Positions 16,225-23,562 are shown, numbered from the stretch's first letter. The stretch is 36,920 bases of DNA from Streptomyces sp. ISL-94 (GCF_018614075.1 NZ_JAGGOZ010000131.1:1-36920), one strand, 5' to 3'. Notes: generated by a model from the sequence alone, not told the origin. Numbers and translations are program-made.

Positions 16225-17079
16225 ATGCCCCCAGGTGGGAGGCCTACAGTCCGCAGTCGGAGACTCGGCGCGGCCCTGAAGCGCCATCGTGAGGCTGCGG
16301 GAGCCGACCAGGCCACTGCTGCAGAAGCGATCCTGAAGTCGGTCTCCAAGGTCAGCCGCCTGGAGAGTGGTCTCACCTCGGCATCGGCACTCGAAGTGCG
16401 CACGCTTCTCGACTGCTACGGCGTACAAGATGCCGGTGAAAGAGCACGGTTGGAGGGCTGGGCCAAGACGGGAAACCAGCGTGGCTGGTGGCTCGACTTC
16501 CAAGAAACAGTCACGCCGGACTACGCCGACCACATCACGCTGGAGAACGAAGCGACGTACATCCGCTCGTGGCAGCCGGTGCTGATCCCAGGGCTGCTGC
16601 AAACCGCCGAATACGCCGAGTCCGTCATCACGTCCGGTCCCACGTTCATCGCGGCGGATATGGCAGCCCGGTTGGTACAGGTGCGGCAGGAACGCCAGAG
16701 GCGGATCGCGCAGGGTGGGGTCCAATTCGCTGCTGTCATCTGGGAACCGGCGATCACTTCGCTCGCGTCGGTTCCGGCCATTGCCGGTCCGCAGTGGAGT
16801 CGGCTGCTGGAAGTCGGGGACCGCTACAACGTGACCGTTCAGATGCTGCCTGCGTCGGCAGGCAGGGCAGCAGGTGTCGCCGGACCATTCGTCAGCTTCT
16901 CCTTCGGCGATGAACCGACCGTAGAGGCCGTCGCCGTGGAGAACCTGCCGAACACTTCGGTGATCGAAGCGCCGGACGATCTTGCCCTCTACGTGAATGT
17001 CTTCGACCGACTACGCTCCACAGCACTGTCTTCCGAGGAGACGGCAGACCGCATCCGGCAGTTGCTCAAGAACGCGTAG
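16225..17079 (+). CDS. XRE-family regulator with DUF5753 (WhiJ-like)
   Basis: The 284-aa product has an N-terminal helix-turn-helix at about residues 13-65 (LGAALKRHREAAGADQATAA, then SVSKVSRLESGLTSAS) and a C-terminal DUF5753 sensor domain (YIRSWQPVLIPGLLQTAEYA, GDRYNVTVQMLPASAGRAAG). Proteins of this type, including S. coelicolor WhiJ, work with neighbouring DUF397 proteins and are linked to developmental control. GAGAGGAG lies before the ATG at 16225. Two DUF397 genes follow 18 bp and 246 bp after the stop. Confidence 0.93.
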   Translation: MPPGGRPTVRSRRLGAALKRHREAAGADQATAAEAILKSVSKVSRLESGLTSASALEVRTLLDCYGVQDAGERARLEGWAKTGNQRGWWLDFQETVTPDYADHITLENEATYIRSWQPVLIPGLLQTAEYAESVITSGPTFIAADMAARLVQVRQERQRRIAQGGVQFAAVIWEPAITSLASVPAIAGPQWSRLLEVGDRYNVTVQMLPASAGRAAGVAGPFVSFSFGDEPTVEAVAVENLPNTSVIEAPDDLALYVNVFDRLRSTALSSEETADRIRQLLKNA

Positions 17080-17097
17080 CGCACCACGGGAGAGACC

Positions 17098-17295
17098 ATG
17101 ACCGCAGAAATCGTCAGCGCGTACCGCAGATCGTCGCACTCGGGCCAGCAGGGCGACTGCGTCGAGGTGGCGGAGACAGCGGACGGCGGGCGGGCCGTGC
17201 GGGACAGCAAGGACACCACCCGCCGAGGGTTCCACTGCCCCGCCCCGGTATGGGGGGCCTTCATCGGCGGCCTCAAGGGACTGCCCGGCGCCTGA
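17098..17295 (+). CDS. DUF397 protein 1
   Basis: The 65-aa DUF397 protein has the hallmark order RRSSHSGQQGDCVEVAE, then AVRDSKDTTRRG, then a C-terminal WGAFIGGLK. DUF397 proteins are thought to antagonise or modulate the adjacent XRE/DUF5753 regulator. The start follows GGGAGAGACC. It is a close relative of the next gene. Confidence 0.92.
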   Translation: MTAEIVSAYRRSSHSGQQGDCVEVAETADGGRAVRDSKDTTRRGFHCPAPVWGAFIGGLKGLPGA

Positions 17296-17323
17296 CCCTC
17301 GTACCCCGGAGAGGGGACCACCC

Positions 17324-17524
17324 ATGCGTACCCTCACTGCACCCGGCACCACTTGGGGCAAGAGCAGCTACAGCGGCGACCAGGGAAACTGCGTCGAGGT
17401 AACCGGGACCACCGACGGTGGACTCGCCGTCCGGGACAGCAAGGACACCACCCGCCCCGGCATCCGCTGCGCCGCCCCCGCCTGGGGCGCCTTCATCTAC
17501 GGCCTGAAGGCCTCCAGGCCGTAG
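17324..17524 (+). CDS. DUF397 protein 2
   Basis: The 66-aa paralogue of the preceding gene has KSSYSGDQGNCVEVTG, AVRDSKDTTRPG and WGAFIYGLK. GGAGAGGGG lies about 10 bp before the ATG. The tandem pair probably arose by local duplication, and whether both act on the same XRE partner is unknown. The gene ends directly at the IS-derived stretch. Confidence 0.9.
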   Translation: MRTLTAPGTTWGKSSYSGDQGNCVEVTGTTDGGLAVRDSKDTTRPGIRCAAPAWGAFIYGLKASRP

Positions 17525-17582
17525 ATGAATGAGTCCGATGTTCATGGCTCCATGCGGACTGGGCCACCACGGATGCACTGTC

Positions 17583-17736
17583 TCAGTGGGGCCCCGACAC
17601 CGTCCGGTCATCCAGCCGAGGCCGCCCCAGCACAGGCCGGGGCAGCAACGGCTGCACGAGTTCCCACTCGGCATCGGACAGTTCACGGCGGCGTATCACC
17701 ACCCCGCGATCCACAACTCAAGATCACTTTGACTAG
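17583..17736 (-). mobile_element. Remnant of an IS5-family insertion sequence (transposase N-terminus)
   Basis: On the minus strand from GTG at 17699 the frame reads VIRRRELSDAEWELVQPLLP and then a relative of GRKRLDDRTV, the typical N-terminus of IS5/IS4-type transposases of Streptomyces. The match stops after DRTV (about 17598), and a stop codon occurs four residues later at 17583. Upstream, the element edge reads CTAG at 17733-17736. The C-terminal transposase and the other IS end are missing. Confidence 0.85.
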
Positions 17737-17740
17737 CGGG

Positions 17741-17774
17741 ACAGGTACTCATTCGCATAGGTACAGGTACTCAT
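17741..17774 (+). repeat. 12-bp direct repeat beside the IS remnant
   Basis: ACAGGTACTCAT occurs at 17741-17752 and again at 17763-17774, directly between the IS edge and the truncated hydrolase. It may be a scar of insertion/deletion events. Confidence 0.6.
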
Positions 17775-17800
17775 GAGGCACCCTGTACGGCGCGGGATGT

Positions 17801-18424
17801 GTGTTGCTGGTCCGAATGGAGGCGGAGCGCCAGGATCCCGCCCGGTCGACGGCCTCGATCGTGTGGCTCGGTTACGACGCCCCGCAGGCCATCGCGACCG
17901 ATGCGACGGAGACCAAGTGGGCCGACAAGGCAGAGGAGCCGCTGGGCAACTTCCTGCAGGGCATCGAGGAAGCCAATCATCGCGACGTGAACCAGACACT
18001 CCTGGGTCACAGCTATGGGTCCCTGGTGGCAGGCCAGACGATGAGATCCCACATAGACCTGCCGGTCGACAACGCGATCATGGTGGGCAGTCCGGGCGTG
18101 GGGGTGGATCACGCGAGGGACCTGAACATCCCGCCGGACCATGTCTTCGCGGCCACGGCCGAGAACGACCTCATCAACCTCGCCCCGCCCCCGGCAGGCC
18201 CCCTGGCCCCCCTCAACCCGAAGGCGTACATGGAGCTTTTCGACGACCACTCGATCGTCCACGGAACGGACCCCGTCTCCGACGACTTCGGCGGCGTGGT
18301 CTTCGACGTCCCCGGCGGGAAGCTTCCGGGCTCGGGCGGCGACATGATGCCCGCGCACTCCCAGTACTGGGACGACAAGCCCCTCAACAGCCTGGCAAAG
18401 ATCGTTACCGGAGGGCAGCCGTGA
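17801..18424 (+). pseudogene. N-terminally truncated DUF1023 alpha/beta hydrolase
   Basis: About 207 codons remain of an Abhydrolase_8 (DUF1023) protein. The remaining part begins in the family at WLGYDAPQ and includes the nucleophile elbow TLLGHSYGSLVAG, the later acid region and the C-terminal HSQYWDD. Full-length relatives usually have a long helical N-terminal region, which is absent here because the IS remnant adjoins. GTG at 17801 could still start translation but has no good ribosome site, so I treat it as a pseudogene. The lipoprotein gene starts at its stop codon. Confidence 0.75.
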
Positions 18425-19392
18425 ATCTACGGAAAGTAATCCCGGCTGCCGCACTGCTGGCCATGACGACCATGGTGACCGCGTGCGGGGCGCAGGAGGA
18501 CGGACAGGAAACCGGCGGGAAGACACCGAAGCAGGTCACGATGAACGAACAGCAGGCGGTCGACCGGGCAGAGGAAATCATTCACCAGGCGGTGGACGGC
18601 ATGTCTCCCAAGCCGGGGCTGGAGCGTACGGGCCCCGAGACCGTTGGACCCTGCATCGCCAGGGACGACCACGGCCCTGACGACCGGCTGCAGGTCACTC
18701 TCTTCTACAAGCTGACCGGGGTTCCGGGGACCGAGGCCAAGAACCTCGTGCTGCAGGCACGAGACGCCTGGCTGAAGCAGGGCTACAAGTACAACTCGTC
18801 GGACAAGGAGGATATGTCCGGCCCGTTTCCCTGGGTCAGCATGCGCACGGAGCCCGACGACTTCTGGATGGAAGGCATCACCGGGGTCCTGAACCGCACC
18901 ACGGGCGAGGGCCTCGCCACCCTCAAGGTGAGGTCGCCCTGCTTCCTCCCGCCGGGGAAGTCCTCGGCGCCGACCACGGCCGACCCCGCCGCACTGGAGG
19001 ACCCGGACCTGCAGGTCGACGGTCCCGCTCGGCATCGCGCCCTCGGCCACTCCAGCCGGATCTACGATGCCTTGCGGGTCGGGTCGGCGCCCGCGCAGCC
19101 CGGGGAAGGCCTCAGCACGGTCCGGGACGAGTCCGGGACCTCGGTCCATCACACCTGGTCGACCGAGCCGCTGCCGGAGGACGAGACGGTACGGGCCTTG
19201 GCACGCACGCAGGCGTACTTCCAGAGCGCGGGATGGAGCGTGCGCCACGTGCCGACGCGTGGGGGCACCCCCGCCGTCGTCGCCCGCCACCCCGAAGAGG
19301 GCACGATCGCACAGGTCGCAGGCTCGACCACCGGCGCGGTGCGCGTCGCGGTGACGACGCCCGTCAACGGTCCGGCGTCCGCAGACGTCTGA
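18421..19392 (+). CDS. Two-part secreted lipoprotein of unknown function
   Basis: The 323-aa product has a signal peptide with lipobox VTAC at about residue 22 (LLAMTTMVTACGAQ), predicting a membrane-anchored lipoprotein. Two similar-looking halves follow: an amphipathic helix with aromatic residues and then two beta strands (LQARDAWLKQGYKYN and later LARTQAYFQSAGWSVR). Single-domain relatives commonly follow DUF1023 hydrolase genes in Streptomyces. The GTG start overlaps the stop of the truncated hydrolase (GTGA), after GGAGGG. The function is unknown, and expression may be affected by the upstream truncation. Confidence 0.85.
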   Translation: MNLRKVIPAAALLAMTTMVTACGAQEDGQETGGKTPKQVTMNEQQAVDRAEEIIHQAVDGMSPKPGLERTGPETVGPCIARDDHGPDDRLQVTLFYKLTGVPGTEAKNLVLQARDAWLKQGYKYNSSDKEDMSGPFPWVSMRTEPDDFWMEGITGVLNRTTGEGLATLKVRSPCFLPPGKSSAPTTADPAALEDPDLQVDGPARHRALGHSSRIYDALRVGSAPAQPGEGLSTVRDESGTSVHHTWSTEPLPEDETVRALARTQAYFQSAGWSVRHVPTRGGTPAVVARHPEEGTIAQVAGSTTGAVRVAVTTPVNGPASADV

Positions 19393-19768
19393 CAGCCGGC
19401 CCCCCATGCCGCCGGCGCGGGGTCCGGTCGCGTACCCGGCTCGGACCGCGCGTGAACGGCGACAACCTGGAGTCCCACCCGACTTCGACGCTCGCCACTG
19501 GGTACGCGAGTTCCACCCCCAGGAGTGGCAGATCGATCACCCGTGCGGACAAGGTCCCGCTGCTCGGGCAGGGGCGCCGTTGAGAACGGTGACGAACGCG
19601 GCGGTGGCGGTCGGGTTGCCGCCCGGCCGGCGACCCGTCCCGGCTGTGGGTGTGGGCGAGCCGGCCCCGGCCGACGGCGCCCCCGTGTTCACCGCGTACA
19701 GCCCGAACGGGACGCTCTCCCGAAGCGCGCCGTGACGCACGCCGCTACCCTCGCGCCGCCGGCCCGCG
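19393..19768. other. Intergenic stretch with no recognisable gene
   Basis: Several short open frames exist on both strands, but none has a ribosome site plus a recognisable family. Composition is coding-like in patches, so it may contain decayed gene fragments. I cannot assign any. Confidence 0.5.
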
Positions 19769-20194
19769 TCATACTTTCCTGACGACGATCGAGTCCGGGA
19801 CCAGTCTCTCCAGGTCGTCCACGTCCGAGGTGAAGACGGTGACCTGCCCTATCTGCTGCCGCGCGATGACGGCGAGCACCGCGTCGATCGCGTACTTGTG
19901 GCCGTGCAGCTTGGCGTCGGCCAGGAGTCGGCGAGCCTGGCGGGCCTCGTCCTTCCCGACGTAGGCGACTTTGAGGCGCGAGAGGACCCAGTCCCAGCGC
20001 TGCTCGGTGGTTCTGCCGTCGTATGCCTCGACCAGCGTCATCGGAGAGGTCACCACCTCGGCCTCACCCCGGGCCGCGAGGTCGAGCCAGGCGATCATCT
20101 TCCGGTCGCCGCGCACAGCCAGGGACAGGGCTTCGCAGTCGAGTACGAAGATGCGCAGCGGCGGTTGCCCGTGCTCACCCGGCCGCTTCTTCAC
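19769..20194 (-). CDS. PIN-domain toxin (VapC-like)
   Basis: The 141-aa PIN-domain protein is a likely RNase toxin. The acidic residues expected in the active site are visible: VLDCEALSLAV (D), MTLVEAYDG (E), KYAIDAVLAVIA (D) and FTSDVDDLERL (D). The start overlaps the stop of the upstream ribbon-helix-helix gene by ATGA, giving the usual antitoxin-toxin order. No target can be predicted from sequence alone. Confidence 0.9.
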   Translation of the reverse strand: MKKRPGEHGQPPLRIFVLDCEALSLAVRGDRKMIAWLDLAARGEAEVVTSPMTLVEAYDGRTTEQRWDWVLSRLKVAYVGKDEARQARRLLADAKLHGHKYAIDAVLAVIARQQIGQVTVFTSDVDDLERLVPDSIVVRKV

Positions 20195-20472
20195 GCGGCC
20201 TCTCCGGCCCTGGGCTTTCCGGCGGCGGCGCGGCGGCGCTCGTGCTCCGCGTCCAGATCCTCCAGTTCCTCCAACGCTGCCGCGTGCTCGTCTTCGGTTA
20301 CGGGGCCGTGTTCCTCCTCCAGCCAGCCGACCAGTTCCCGCAACCGGTCCCGGTCGCGCTTGAAGCGCAGCGCCTCGGCCACGTACGCCGACAGGCCCCG
20401 CTCTGCCGCCTCCGCGCGGATCTCGTCAAGCAGATCCTCGGGGATCGTCACTGTCACCTTTTTGGTTGCCAT
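20191..20472 (-). CDS. Ribbon-helix-helix antitoxin partner of the PIN toxin
   Basis: The 93-aa product has an N-terminal ribbon-helix-helix: KKVTVTIPEDLLDEIRAEAA, then GLSAYVAEALRFK. An acidic C-terminal tail (EDEHAAALEELEDLDAEHE) probably wraps the toxin. An in-frame ATG at 20484 would add MVSC, but AGGAG lies too close to it; from the ATG at 20472 the same AGGAG is 13 bases away. Such antitoxins normally bind their own promoter, and a small palindrome overlaps the start region. Confidence 0.88.
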   Translation of the reverse strand: MATKKVTVTIPEDLLDEIRAEAAERGLSAYVAEALRFKRDRDRLRELVGWLEEEHGPVTEDEHAAALEELEDLDAEHERRRAAAGKPRAGEAA

Positions 20473-20482
20473 ACAAGAGACC

Positions 20483-20495
20483 ATACTCCTGGTAT
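20483..20495. promoter_or_regulatory. Possible operator of the toxin-antitoxin operon
   Basis: ATAC, 5-base spacer, GTAT forms a small palindrome directly upstream of the antitoxin start and overlapping its AGGAG. Its position suits autorepression by the ribbon-helix-helix protein, but it is short and could be chance. Confidence 0.35.
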
Positions 20496-20535
20496 CAGCC
20501 CCCTTACCAGCGCGTGTGGCGCCCCAAGCGTCGGC

Positions 20536-20643
20536 GGCCAGGACTACAGGCACGGCGTCGGCCCGGAGTTCGCCTCGGAGGCCGACTTCGACATAGAGGC
20601 CGGGTCGGAAGCCGACGGTGCCAAGACCGACTGCTGGCGCTGA
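20536..20643 (+). pseudogene. Orphan 3' gene tail of unknown origin
   Basis: A frame running to TGA at 20643 encodes GQDYRHGVGPEFASEADFDI and an acidic tail ending KTDCWR. Third positions are almost all G or C, as in real Streptomyces genes, but no start or upstream body exists because the antitoxin promoter intrudes. It is probably the end of a gene from the DNA donor that was convergent with the hexosaminidase copy. I do not recognise the family. Confidence 0.35.
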
Positions 20644-20671
20644 GCCGGCAGCGAACTCGTCGCCGCTCCGG

Positions 20672-21083
20672 TTACGGCCACGGCACGTCCGGAGCCTGGT
20701 AGTACGCGATGTCCTGCGCGTCCAGCCGGGGGCCGTGCGCGGCCAGGCGCACGCGGTACGAGGTCCAGTCCAGCGCGCCGGCCGGGAACCAGCCCAGTTC
20801 CGCCAGGCCCAGCACCCGCGGGAACGCCATCAGTTTCCAGTCGCCCCGCGTCGCGATGGTCTCCGTCCACAGCGCGGCCTCCACCCCCACGACGGAAGAC
20901 TCCGCCACCCGGGCCAGGTAGGCCCCGGGGTTCCAGGAGTACGCCCGCTTGACGGGGGCGAGCCCGGCCCACGCCTGCCCCGGCTTCGCGGCCAGGTCGT
21001 ACTTCATGTCCAGGTACAGCCGGTCCGCCGGCGACAGGACCAGCGGGTGCCCCGCCTTCGCCACCGCGACGACCGCCGCCTCC
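20672..21083 (-). pseudogene. C-terminal fragment of a second GH20 hexosaminidase
   Basis: The fragment encodes about the last 137 residues of a GH20 enzyme. By my hand alignment roughly 78% of residues are identical to the C-terminus of the intact gene at 21826-23421 (shared stretches SPADRLYLDMKYD, LMAFPRVLGLAELGW). The catalytic D-E pair lies upstream of the break, so the fragment cannot be an active enzyme. It is abruptly joined at about 21083 to the desD tail copy. The level of divergence suggests a copy from another species rather than a recent duplication. Confidence 0.92.
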
Positions 21084-21148
21084 CGGCGGCGGCCCTCCAG
21101 CTGATCGGCACCCTCAAGAACCCCGTCGCGCCCTTCGCGCGACGGTGA
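21084..21148 (+). repeat. desD 3'-end direct repeat, right copy
   Basis: The copy encodes PAAALQLIGTLKNPVAPFARR and the stop, matching the desD tail at 64 of 65 bases. It has no upstream desD body and follows directly on the hexosaminidase fragment, with the junction in CCGGCGGCGG. It marks the right edge of the island. Confidence 0.95.
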
Positions 21149-21152
21149 CCAA

Positions 21153-21203
21153 GGGGAGGGCGCGCACCGGCGCATACGGTCCCTCGGCGGCCGCGCCCTC
21201 CCC
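21153..21203 (+). terminator. Terminator following the right desD tail copy
   Basis: GGGGAGGGCGCG (21153-21164) pairs perfectly with CGCGCCCTCCCC (21192-21203). The loop shares ACGGTCCCTCGG with the terminator after the intact desD. It is probably the resident terminator that originally followed desD. Confidence 0.85.
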
Positions 21204-21227
21204 TCTTCTCCTCCCCCCTCGGCGGGG

Positions 21228-21746
21228 TCACCGCAGGCGTCGCCTGTACCCCCGTAACCAGGCGATGCCCACGGCCGCGCCGACGGCCCGTCCCGGCCCC
21301 GGTGCCGGGACCGCCGAGTTCACCGCCGTGGCCGCGTGCCCGGCGGGCAGGCACGCGTGGAGCCACGGCACGTCCAGGTCCTCCAGGCCGGTGCCGGCCG
21401 TGCCGATCTCGGCCGGCGGCCGGCCGTCCTGCCCGTACGAGGCCGCCCGTACGGCCGACAACGCCTGCCGGGGCCACAGGGCGACCGCCACGAGGAGCCG
21501 GCCCGTGCCGGCGGTGAGCTGCTCGTGGACGTACACCGCGCATTCGGCGCCCATCCGGGCCAGCCGTTCGGCCACCGTCCCGCGCTCCACCAGGCTGACG
21601 GAGACGATCGAGCCGAGCGGATCCGGCCGCGGATACCGGAACACCCAGACCGCCTCCGCCACCGCACGCCGGGTGCGCACCTCGGCGCACGCCCGCCGGA
21701 AGACGTCCTCGTGGATCCGCTGGAAGTACTCCTCGCCACCCGTCAT
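21228..21746 (-). CDS. Hypothetical protein with a TTA codon
   Basis: The 172-aa product starts MTGGEEYFQRIHEDVFRRAC and contains FRYPRPDPLGSIVSVSLVER and CAVYVHEQLTAGTGRLLVA. A small hydrophobic stretch (AVGAAVGIAWL) and a basic tail finish the protein. I do not recognise the family. Leu164 is encoded by TTA (minus strand of 21255-21257), so full translation should need the bldA tRNA, a sign of developmental-stage expression. It lies between the right desD tail and the intact hexosaminidase, probably in its ancestral place. Confidence 0.75.
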   Translation of the reverse strand: MTGGEEYFQRIHEDVFRRACAEVRTRRAVAEAVWVFRYPRPDPLGSIVSVSLVERGTVAERLARMGAECAVYVHEQLTAGTGRLLVAVALWPRQALSAVRAASYGQDGRPPAEIGTAGTGLEDLDVPWLHACLPAGHAATAVNSAVPAPGPGRAVGAAVGIAWLRGYRRRLR

Positions 21747-21791
21747 GCGTCAAGTGTGAGCCGCAGGAGGCGGGTTGTGGAGGCTATTTCT

Positions 21792-21829
21792 AGAAAGATT
21801 CTCTAGTTATAGAAAGATTCTCCAGTTAT
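21792..21829 (+). repeat. Two tandem 19-bp AT-rich repeats
   Basis: AGAAAGATTCTCTAGTTAT (21792-21810) is followed by AGAAAGATTCTCCAGTTAT (21811-21829), with one difference. The second copy overlaps the TAA stop of the hexosaminidase. TTTCTAGAAA at 21787-21796 is a perfect 10-bp palindrome. The AT-rich content is striking in this genome. Confidence 0.9.
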
Positions 21830-23421
21830 CCCTGCCAGGGCACCTCCGGGTCCCGGTAGTAGGTGATGTCCTGGGCATCCATGCGCGGCCCCTGCGCGGC
21901 CAGCCGCTCCCGATACGCGTCCCAGCCGAGCGCCCCCGCCGGGGACCAGCCCAGTTCCGCCAGGCCCAGGACCCGCGGGAACGCCATCAGCTCCCAGTCG
22001 GCCCGGTTCGCGATCGTCTCCGTCCACAGCGGGGCCTCGACGCCCAGGACCGCAGACTCCGCCACGCCGGGCAGGTAGGCCCCCGGGTCCCAGGAGTACG
22101 CGCGCCGCACCGGGACGTAGCCCGCCCACGCCGGCCCCGGCTTCGTCGCCTTGTCGTACTTCATGTCCAGATACAGCCGGTCGGCCGGTGAGAGGATCAC
22201 CGGATGCCCGGCCTTCGCGGCCGCCGCCACGGCCGCCTTCTCCGCCGCGGCCGTCCGGTCGTGGCCCCAGTACTGGAGCACCGCGCCCGCCGCCGGCCGG
22301 GCCGACGCCAGCTGGTGCCAGGCGACCACCGTCTTGCCGTGCCGGCCCACCACGGCCTGGGCCCGGTCCATGAAGGCCGCGTAGTCCGCCGCCGGGGTGG
22401 AGTTCGCCTCGTCGCCGCCGATGTGCAGGTAGCGGCCCGGCGTGAGCTCCGCCAGTTCGCCGAGCACCTCGTCGATGAACTCGTACGTCCGCTCCTTGCC
22501 GACGCACAGGGAGCTGAAGCCGACCTTGGTGCCGGTGTAGCGCTCGGGCGCCTTCCCGTCGCAGTTCAGCTCCGCGTAGGAGGCGAGCGCGGCGTTCGTG
22601 TGCCCGGGCATGTCGATCTCCGGGACCACGTCCACGTAGCGGTCCGCCGCGTAGGCCACCAGCTCCCGGTACTGGCCCTTGGTCCAGTGGCCGCCCGGTC
22701 CGCCGCCGACCTCGCTGCCGCCGCCGTACGGGGCGAGCCGCGGCCAGGAGTCCACCGCCAGGCGCCACCCCTGGTCGTCGGTCAGGTGCAGGTGCAGCGT
22801 GTTGACCTTGTACTGGGCGAGCTGGTCCACGTACCTCCTCACCTGCTCCACCGTGAAGAAGTGCCGCGCGATGTCGACCATCGCCCCCCGGTAGGAGAAG
22901 CGCGGCCGGTCGGTGACCGTCCCGCCCGGCACCGTTCCCGGGCCCGCCACGGGCACCAGCTGCCGCAGGGTCTGGCCCGCGTGGAACAGTCCGGCCGGGG
23001 TCCGCGCGGTGAGGGTGACCCCGGTCGGGCCGGACTCCAGCCGGTACCCCTCGTCCCCGGTCCCCTCGGCCTCCTCGTCGATCCGGAGCCGGATCCCGTC
23101 CCCCTCGGCCCCGTCGACCACCGGGAGCGGCAGCCCGCTCGGGCCGCGCAGCTGTTCCGCGAGGAGCTCGCCGACCTTCCGGACCTCCTCGTCGGATCCG
23201 CGGCCGGTCCGGATGACCGTGCCCGCCCCGAAGGCGTACCCGGGACCTCCGGCGCGGGCGGAGGCGGGCGCCGGCAGGAGCCGTTCGAAGGGGGCCGGGG
23301 CGGCGCGGGGCGCATCGCCGGGTCTGGCGTCGTCCCCCCGGGCGGCGGCGCAGGCCGTCGCGAGGGCCGGAGCCGCACAGAGGAGCAGGAGGGTGCCGAG
23401 CGTGCGTCGCAGGACTCTCAT
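21826..23421 (-). CDS. Secreted GH20 beta-N-acetylhexosaminidase
   Basis: The 531-aa enzyme releases N-acetylglucosamine from chitin oligomers and related glycans. A signal peptide ends near ATAC (C24), suggesting a lipoprotein. A GH20b N-terminal domain precedes the catalytic barrel (RPRFSYRGAMVDIARHFFTV, LHLHLTDDQGWRL, EIDMPGHTNAALASY). The catalytic pair is in YLHIGGDEAN, about D337-E338. The ATG at 23421 matches the signal peptide; upstream starts would add 52 residues before it. A DasR-like site lies upstream. Confidence 0.95.
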   Translation of the reverse strand: MRVLRRTLGTLLLLCAAPALATACAAARGDDARPGDAPRAAPAPFERLLPAPASARAGGPGYAFGAGTVIRTGRGSDEEVRKVGELLAEQLRGPSGLPLPVVDGAEGDGIRLRIDEEAEGTGDEGYRLESGPTGVTLTARTPAGLFHAGQTLRQLVPVAGPGTVPGGTVTDRPRFSYRGAMVDIARHFFTVEQVRRYVDQLAQYKVNTLHLHLTDDQGWRLAVDSWPRLAPYGGGSEVGGGPGGHWTKGQYRELVAYAADRYVDVVPEIDMPGHTNAALASYAELNCDGKAPERYTGTKVGFSSLCVGKERTYEFIDEVLGELAELTPGRYLHIGGDEANSTPAADYAAFMDRAQAVVGRHGKTVVAWHQLASARPAAGAVLQYWGHDRTAAAEKAAVAAAAKAGHPVILSPADRLYLDMKYDKATKPGPAWAGYVPVRRAYSWDPGAYLPGVAESAVLGVEAPLWTETIANRADWELMAFPRVLGLAELGWSPAGALGWDAYRERLAAQGPRMDAQDITYYRDPEVPWQG

Positions 23422-23562
23422 GCGCCAGGTATAGGCCAAGGGGGCCGTCGCGGAGGCCGTGGGAACGCCTGAAGGGCGGAAATCATCCGGAAGGACGGCA
23501 CGCGGACATTCGATGGGAGGGCGCGGGATTTTGTCCCGATTCTGACCGGATCCCACCATTCC

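Noticed and set aside
19406..19735. Plus-strand open frame containing REFHPQEWQID
   Set aside because: No start signal or family match, and composition of a shadow or decayed frame; not strong enough to call a gene.
15070..21148. Site-specific integrated element with desD end as attachment site
   Set aside because: There is no integrase or excisionase, and the diverged hexosaminidase fragment at the right junction is better explained by homology-assisted illegitimate recombination. Kept as an alternative only.
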